From Nematostella vectensis (lineage: Eukaryota; Cnidaria; Anthozoa; Actiniaria; Edwardsiidae), in contig NC_064036.1 in the NCBI RefSeq assembly GCF_932526225.1, forward strand, positions 17,196,953 to 17,260,952: a DNA stretch of 64,000 nt. The letters are read 5' to 3'. The notes beneath the pieces were generated by a model. That model had not been told where the DNA came from and did no database searches. It saw only the letters and a list, made by a program, of their open reading frames with translations. This document shows positions 59,401-64,000 of the stretch, in pieces; positions within the stretch are counted from its first letter, which is position 1, and each line of letters opens with the position of its first letter. The translations under genes were made by a program, and so were the position numbers.

Positions 59401-61982
59401 AACTGTTTTTAAAAAGTAGCTGGCGCTTGGTGGAAAATAGGTGGCGGTGCTGCTGCTGGCCCCAGGGGCCAAATGAACCCCCCCGTACTTTATTGACTCT
59501 AATTGGTTCGCCATAGACCTTGATCATATATGACATATTGTAAGACATCAGGTAAGGTACCTTATTGACTCTAATAGGTTCGCCATAGACCTTGATCATA
59601 TATGACATATTGTAAGACATCAGGTACCTTATTAATTCTAATTGGTTCGCCATAGACCTTGATCATATATGACATATTGGTAAGACATCAGGTACCTTAT
59701 TGACTCTAATAGGTTCGCCATAGACCTTGATCATATATGACATATTGTAAGACATCAGGTACCTTATTGACTCTAATAGGTTTGCCATAAACCTTGATCA
59801 TATTCATCACTTTGATGGCATAATCAGCATCTTCTTCCCCCAGAAATTCCACAAATCCATAGCCCTGGTGGAGCTGGGTTATTCTGTCTTTTGGCATGTG
59901 GACATTTACTGCAAATATTTATTTGGCATGAAACTAAGGGCACATTTTTTTAGTTGTGATTGCGGAATGAGAATGATTAGAATAGAAAAAGCACATGTTT
60001 GTTTATCCCTTGTTCTCATTCCAGAATAGAATAAAGGCCATTCCACCCATTCTGCTACCTGTCTAAGCATGACTCATTGGCATTCTGAACATTCTCTACT
60101 AATCATTCCAATTTTAGAATGATCAGAAAATAATGTTCAAGTAGTAGAACCTTTTTGGCCTAACAGTTGGCATTTCCTTTTTTATTATGCCCCTCAGTGA
60201 AGACATAAATCTATATTTTCTAGGGTGATCATGTATAATAAGAATATTGTGGTGTTGTTATTCATTATACAGAGATTGTTGTTATATCTAGCAGTGTTTT
60301 ATTGAGGTCCTATTCAATAGGCAGTGGCTTACCAACAGGACCACTTTGGAGAAAAAGCTCCCATATTAAGGCCTCTGACACCTTCTCATCAAGACCTCCA
60401 ACATATATGGTCGCATCTGCAGGGGAAAGTGGTAATTACTGAGTACACATTGTATACAACATGAGGTCACATCTCTTGAAAAAAAGTTATTGTCAATGAG
60501 TACACATTGTATACAACATGAGGTTGCAACTTTTGAAAAATGTGATCATCACTGAGTACAAATTGTATACAACATGAGGTCACATCTCTTGAATAAAAGT
60601 GATCATCACTGAGTACACATTGTATACAACATATGATTGCGTTTTCCGAAAAGAGTGATCACTTTGATATTTAAATAAGGTAATGGTACCTACTATCAGT
60701 ACCTATTTACACTAAAATATATTGGTACTAAACACAATTGAAACTTAGGTTTTACAGCTAGAAATCACTGACTATTAAACACTATAATTCAACCTAGATA
60801 ACGAAAATTCTGCAGTTAAATTCAGGAGATATTAAGATATTAAGATAAGATATTAAGATATTATCAATATTAAGAAGTGTTGTGAAGCCCTATTATTGTA
60901 TGCTAATAACATTATCATATTATTGGACACCCTAGCCCTATCGGACAGCAGATTTCTTAGCAAAAAATAACAGGAAAATCATGCTTCATTTTCACTAAAA
61001 TACAGCAGGCAATAATTGTTGACACATGTACTTTGCAAAAGTCACGATAGAATTTAGTTTGAGACTCTTTCTCTGCGGAAGCAAGCGATTCAAAACACAT
61101 TCATCGCGCATGTGACGAACTGCACAGAGAAACGTGCTTTCGCTTGGTGATCGCTCAAATTTAGGTTGAATCATTCAGAGTTTACTTGGCTGTCCAATAA
61201 TAGGGCACCGAGGTTAGGTACAAACAATTCGAGCTATCCCGAGTCTGTCTACAGAAACAGAGGCCCAATAGCATGCTGGGAGATCAACAACAAAATGGTG
61301 GATTCGCGGAGCAACTTTCATGGAGATCGGTTAATCTTAGATTATTTTACGGCTTCTTAGCATATTTGTCCTAGCATATTCAAGTCAAAAAGTGGATTTC
61401 ATTCACCATTTTGTGTGAAAATTATTTCTTGTTTGGCGTAACAATAAACACTAGTAAAAAGCTTCAGAATACATGTTTTCTAAATGTTGTTTCTTCAACT
61501 CGATGGGTCATTTTCGGCGTTGTCCTATTGTTTGAGATATTTAGGATTGTTTTCGAGTGTTTGATAATAAGGCACTGTCCGATAATAGGTACCACTACCT
61601 TATAGGAATACGATGGACTTTTGGAAAGGATCAAAGTTCGTATAATGATATTTTTAAAAATAACATCATACTTCATAACAAAATATGTGATGCTGTGCAG
61701 GCATTATCTCTTTAAACCCCTCGAGTACCCTTGAAGATTATGCCTGGTTTGTTTTTCTCTTTGTTACGAAAAGAACGTCTAACCAACGTCAATCTCTCAA
61801 ACACAGACTGACAATTTCCTACACGACAATTAGCGCCTACTACAAGTAAACTGCTGTTTCATTTTCGCGAGCGTGTCCCAGCAGTAAAGGTTGTCTAACC
61901 AGATAATGCCTAATAATGCTTGTAAGATGAAAATAACTGTAGACAAACCTTGATTCCTTTCTGCTATCGGTCCGGCCGCCAT
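56469..61982 (-). CDS. SF3B4: Splicing factor 3B subunit 4 (SF3B4/SAP49), 9 exons
   Basis: Exons in order: 61982-61949, 60416-60333, 59908-59763, 58726-58598, 58423-58243, 57897-57721, 57454-57252, 57103-56935, 56488-56469. All GT-AG with matching phases; 380 residues (human about 424). SF3B4 is an RNA-binding subunit of the SF3b part of U2 snRNP, contacting pre-mRNA near the branch site. The N-terminus [20 protein letters not shown] is near-identical to vertebrate SF3B4. RRM1 (about 13-88) has RNP2 IYVGGL and RNP1 [11 protein letters not shown]2 (about 101-178) has LFIGNL and KGFAFINF, followed by the conserved [13 protein letters not shown]. The rest is a Pro/Met/Gly-rich tail ([12 protein letters not shown]), as in the family. 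The last 7-codon exon (GNYQQS and stop) is the weakest part. Exon 3 has a tandemly copied donor. Confidence 0.95.
59068..59321. mobile_element. MITE flanked by TTAA, 28-bp inverted ends
   Basis: Left AGCTGCATTGTCACCAGTTT-ACTTCCGG and right its inverse with one difference; TTAA at 59068-59071 and 59318-59321. A TTAA target duplication points to a piggyBac- or Kolobok-type parent. In SF3B4 intron 3. Confidence 0.85.
59492..59805 (-). repeat. 67-70 bp minisatellite copying SF3B4 exon 3 donor
   Basis: On the gene strand each unit is the last ~45 bases of exon 3 (encoding [13 protein letters not shown]) plus GTACCTGATGTCTTACAATA. Four decoy copies lie downstream of the true donor, with [13 protein letters not shown] in the decoys versus K in the true exon. 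Confidence 0.95.
60430..60660 (+). repeat. About 58-60 bp tandem repeat, 4 copies
   Basis: Unit with ACTGAGTACACATTGTATAC, AACATGAGGTCACATCTCTTG. It is in SF3B4 intron 1, ending about 15-20 bases from the exon 2 acceptor. Confidence 0.9.
60676..61602. mobile_element. Candidate DNA-transposon derivative, 927 bp
   Basis: Left end TAAGGTAATGGTACCTACTA and right end the inverse of TAAGGTAGTGGTACCTATTA, inverted repeats with two or three differences. The interior is non-coding, with dispersed GTCCAATAATAGGGCAC-type words. It occupies most of SF3B4 intron 1. Confidence 0.6.
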
Positions 61983-62882
61983 GCTGGATTTGAAGCTCGT
62001 CCTCTACCCACAATACTTTGCGTTGTCAACCAGTCCTTTGCCGTGCAAACCACAGCAAACCCGCCCTACTATTCTCATCGATGTCCTTGTCCATTCCAGG
62101 ACCCTTTTTGACGGCTCTTGGTCTGTCTTTCTTGCAAGCACGAGTAATAAGATCAAGCAAGTTCTTAAAACTCTGCAAAAAGTCAGGTGTACAAGCTTTT
62201 GGCACCCAATAATTTAGTTCCAGAGTTGCAAGGAAAATACCCTGGATCCAGAGCCTCTATATTTAGTGGCCAGCGAAGTTGTACAAGGAGGATTGTTAGT
62301 TTCCCAAAATTCATTATTTATTGATATCAGCTTCGGCAGGGTTCATGCCATCCGAGAGTCATGTACTTCTTTGGGGTTATGAGGAAAATAATATCTGCAG
62401 GCAATCCGTTGCCGTTCGACCTGCCGTTGATAGATTGATACACAAGAAAAAGACAATAAAAACATCTAAGGGAAATGGGTTTGGTATCAAAGCAACCTTA
62501 TGTCACACGAAGAGATGATGTTTTTCGCAAATGAGGTGACTCTCAAACATGAAAAAAGTTTTTATTTTAGGGAAAGTTCATTTATTATCTCGAGAGGTTG
62601 AGGATATTGATAAAAATATAAAGACTAAAATTAATTGCCCCCCCCCCTTCCCCCCCCCTTCCCAGAAGGATCAAAATTTTCCATGATCCCTTTACGCTTC
62701 CCCCCCCCCCCCCCCCCCTCCCTCCAGAGAACCGAACAAAACTTATTTAACTGCTAAATGTCGAATCTGATGACAACATCATGCATTTTTTTTTCCCGGT
62801 AACCAGGTAACTCGAAGCAATTCCGATCTCTCGGGAGTCATATCTCAGACATAACTACATTGTCCTTTGAGCGGAAAAATTA
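61983..62882. other. SF3B4 upstream region
   Basis: Contains the SF3B4 promoter side and, on the other strand, the possible upstream region of the exon at 62883. Two poly-C runs occur at 62638-62665 and 62701-62720. No other feature recognised. Confidence 0.4.
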
Positions 62883-62930
62883 TGGCCGCCAAAGGGAGCG
62901 GGTCCAAGTGGGCGAAGGATGCTGAACAAG
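62883..62930 (+). CDS. Possible first coding exon of a gene leaving the window
   Basis: ATGGCCGCCAAAGGGAGCGG opens MAAKGSGSKWAKDAEQ, followed by the donor-like GTAAAC. Start context is good and base composition is GC-richer than its surroundings. The downstream exons would be beyond 64000 or unrecognised, so this is tentative. Confidence 0.3.
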
Positions 62931-63600
62931 TAAACAAAGTAAATGGCTAACAGGTAGTTGACAAAAACATAAAACTGAATATAACAAATTGTAATATCCC
63001 TTCAGCACATGTCGCACAATACACCTGCAGTAGGTAGTAGGTAACAAGAGTTAACAAGAGTTACGCAAGGCGTGATGGGCCATGACGACTGAGGACCTAC
63101 CGGATGTATAATGTACCTTGCATAATGCGGCCTTATCAAAGTCTCCCCCTTGGAGCTAAACTCATTCGAAAGGAATTTTAAGCCTTCAAACTTACGTAGT
63201 TGTTAGACACGGTTGATGGCTTGATCCTTGGTATACTAATCCCTATTGTTTTCATGATCTATTCGACCAAAAAACATGTCAGCCTTCGGGCTTGTGCCAG
63301 CATACAATGCAAGTATTTGCATTATAGGACAGATATGGTTGGCCCGATCAAGTTTAATCGGCTATCAAGTTAGCACTATAGTATGGTATCAATACACTCT
63401 ATTTTGTATAAGAACTTTTTTTATTAGAACGTCCAGCCTGAGATTTCACCAAATTTATAGAGCATGCCGAAGCTCAAATATCAGAAAAATATTGCCTTTT
63501 TGTCCTGGTACGTTCTAAAATGCAGAATCAAATTGTGCGCATAATAGCAACCTTATTATTGGCATTGATCATTTGTGTCATTCTCTTCCTAATCGTTGGG
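62931..63600. other. No gene recognised
   Basis: AT-rich sequence without recognisable domains; could be an intron of the candidate gene starting at 62883. Confidence 0.35.
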
Positions 63601-63604
63601 TATT

Positions 63605-64000
63605 ATAAGACTCTTCATCTGTATGAGTAAATTTTGATTAGGATCAATTGCTATCGAATAAAAGCCAATTGTCACTAGTGGTATTCTGTTGATTTCTTCC
63701 TGGAAAATAGTGCGATCTCAATGTAATTAACGTTGATAAAAGATCTTACTAAGACCCTTTATCTTCATGAGTTTGGTTTGATTCGGATCAATTGCTATGG
63801 AATTAAAGCCAATTGTCACGAGTGGTATTCTGTTAATTTCTTCCTGGAAATTGGTGCGATCTCAATGTAATTCATGTGGATGAAAGATCTTACTAAGACC
63901 CTTCACCTGTATGAGTTTGGTTTGATTCGGATCAATTGCTATTGAAATAAAGCCAATTGTAACGAGTGGCATTCTGTTAATTTCTTCCTGGAAATTGGTG
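63605..64000 (+). repeat. 144-bp tandem repeat running off the window
   Basis: Copies start at about 63605, 63749 and 63893 and share GGATCAATTGCTAT, AAAGCCAATTGT and TGGTATTCTGTT. The array continues past the right edge. Confidence 0.9.

Overview
The window is eukaryotic and looks like an invertebrate animal, most probably a cnidarian such as a sea anemone. This placement is an inference: the genes are intron-rich with GT-AG junctions, two read like vertebrate orthologues (ARMC9 and SF3B4), the background is AT-rich, and Penelope-like and DIRS-like retroelements, MITEs and many minisatellites are present. No operons, bacterial genes or CRISPR arrays were seen.

Layout. 1-1640: decayed Penelope-like retroelement (RT plus GIY-YIG). 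1815-1870: a complete hammerhead ribozyme fold on the minus strand. 2377-3522 (-): intronless class A GPCR. 3640-5025: a 17-bp satellite. 7244-11907 (-): nine-exon gene for an unrecognised secreted protein. 12387-12568: near-perfect 89-bp-arm palindrome made of Penelope-type tail sequence, followed by a 24-bp satellite. 14013-18152: a decayed DIRS element with inverted ends, internal complementary region, RT/RNase H and tyrosine recombinase. 19360-22455 (+): three-exon unrecognised gene. 24567-38233 (+): 25-exon ARMC9 orthologue. 40136-53429 (+): 22-exon long coiled-coil gene. 54760-55770: 23-bp satellite. 56469-61982 (-): nine-exon SF3B4 orthologue. 62883 (+): a possible first exon of a gene leaving the window.

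Exon models were assembled by hand. Every junction uses AG/GT and every codon phase closes, giving continuous proteins of 347, 295, 774, 1215 and 380 residues. ARMC9 acts at the ciliary base and SF3B4 in the U2 snRNP. I see no functional link between neighbours beyond proximity.

The most striking pattern is that six minisatellites, in three different genes, each span an exon-intron junction. They repeat the end (or start) of a real exon together with its splice site, so the real site sits beside 2 to about 26 decoy copies. This affects ARMC9 exons 11, 14 and 17, coiled-coil gene exons 17 and 18, and SF3B4 exon 3. The second notable item is the hammerhead ribozyme at 1815-1870, along with several looser hammerhead-core-like stem-loops in retroelement tails.
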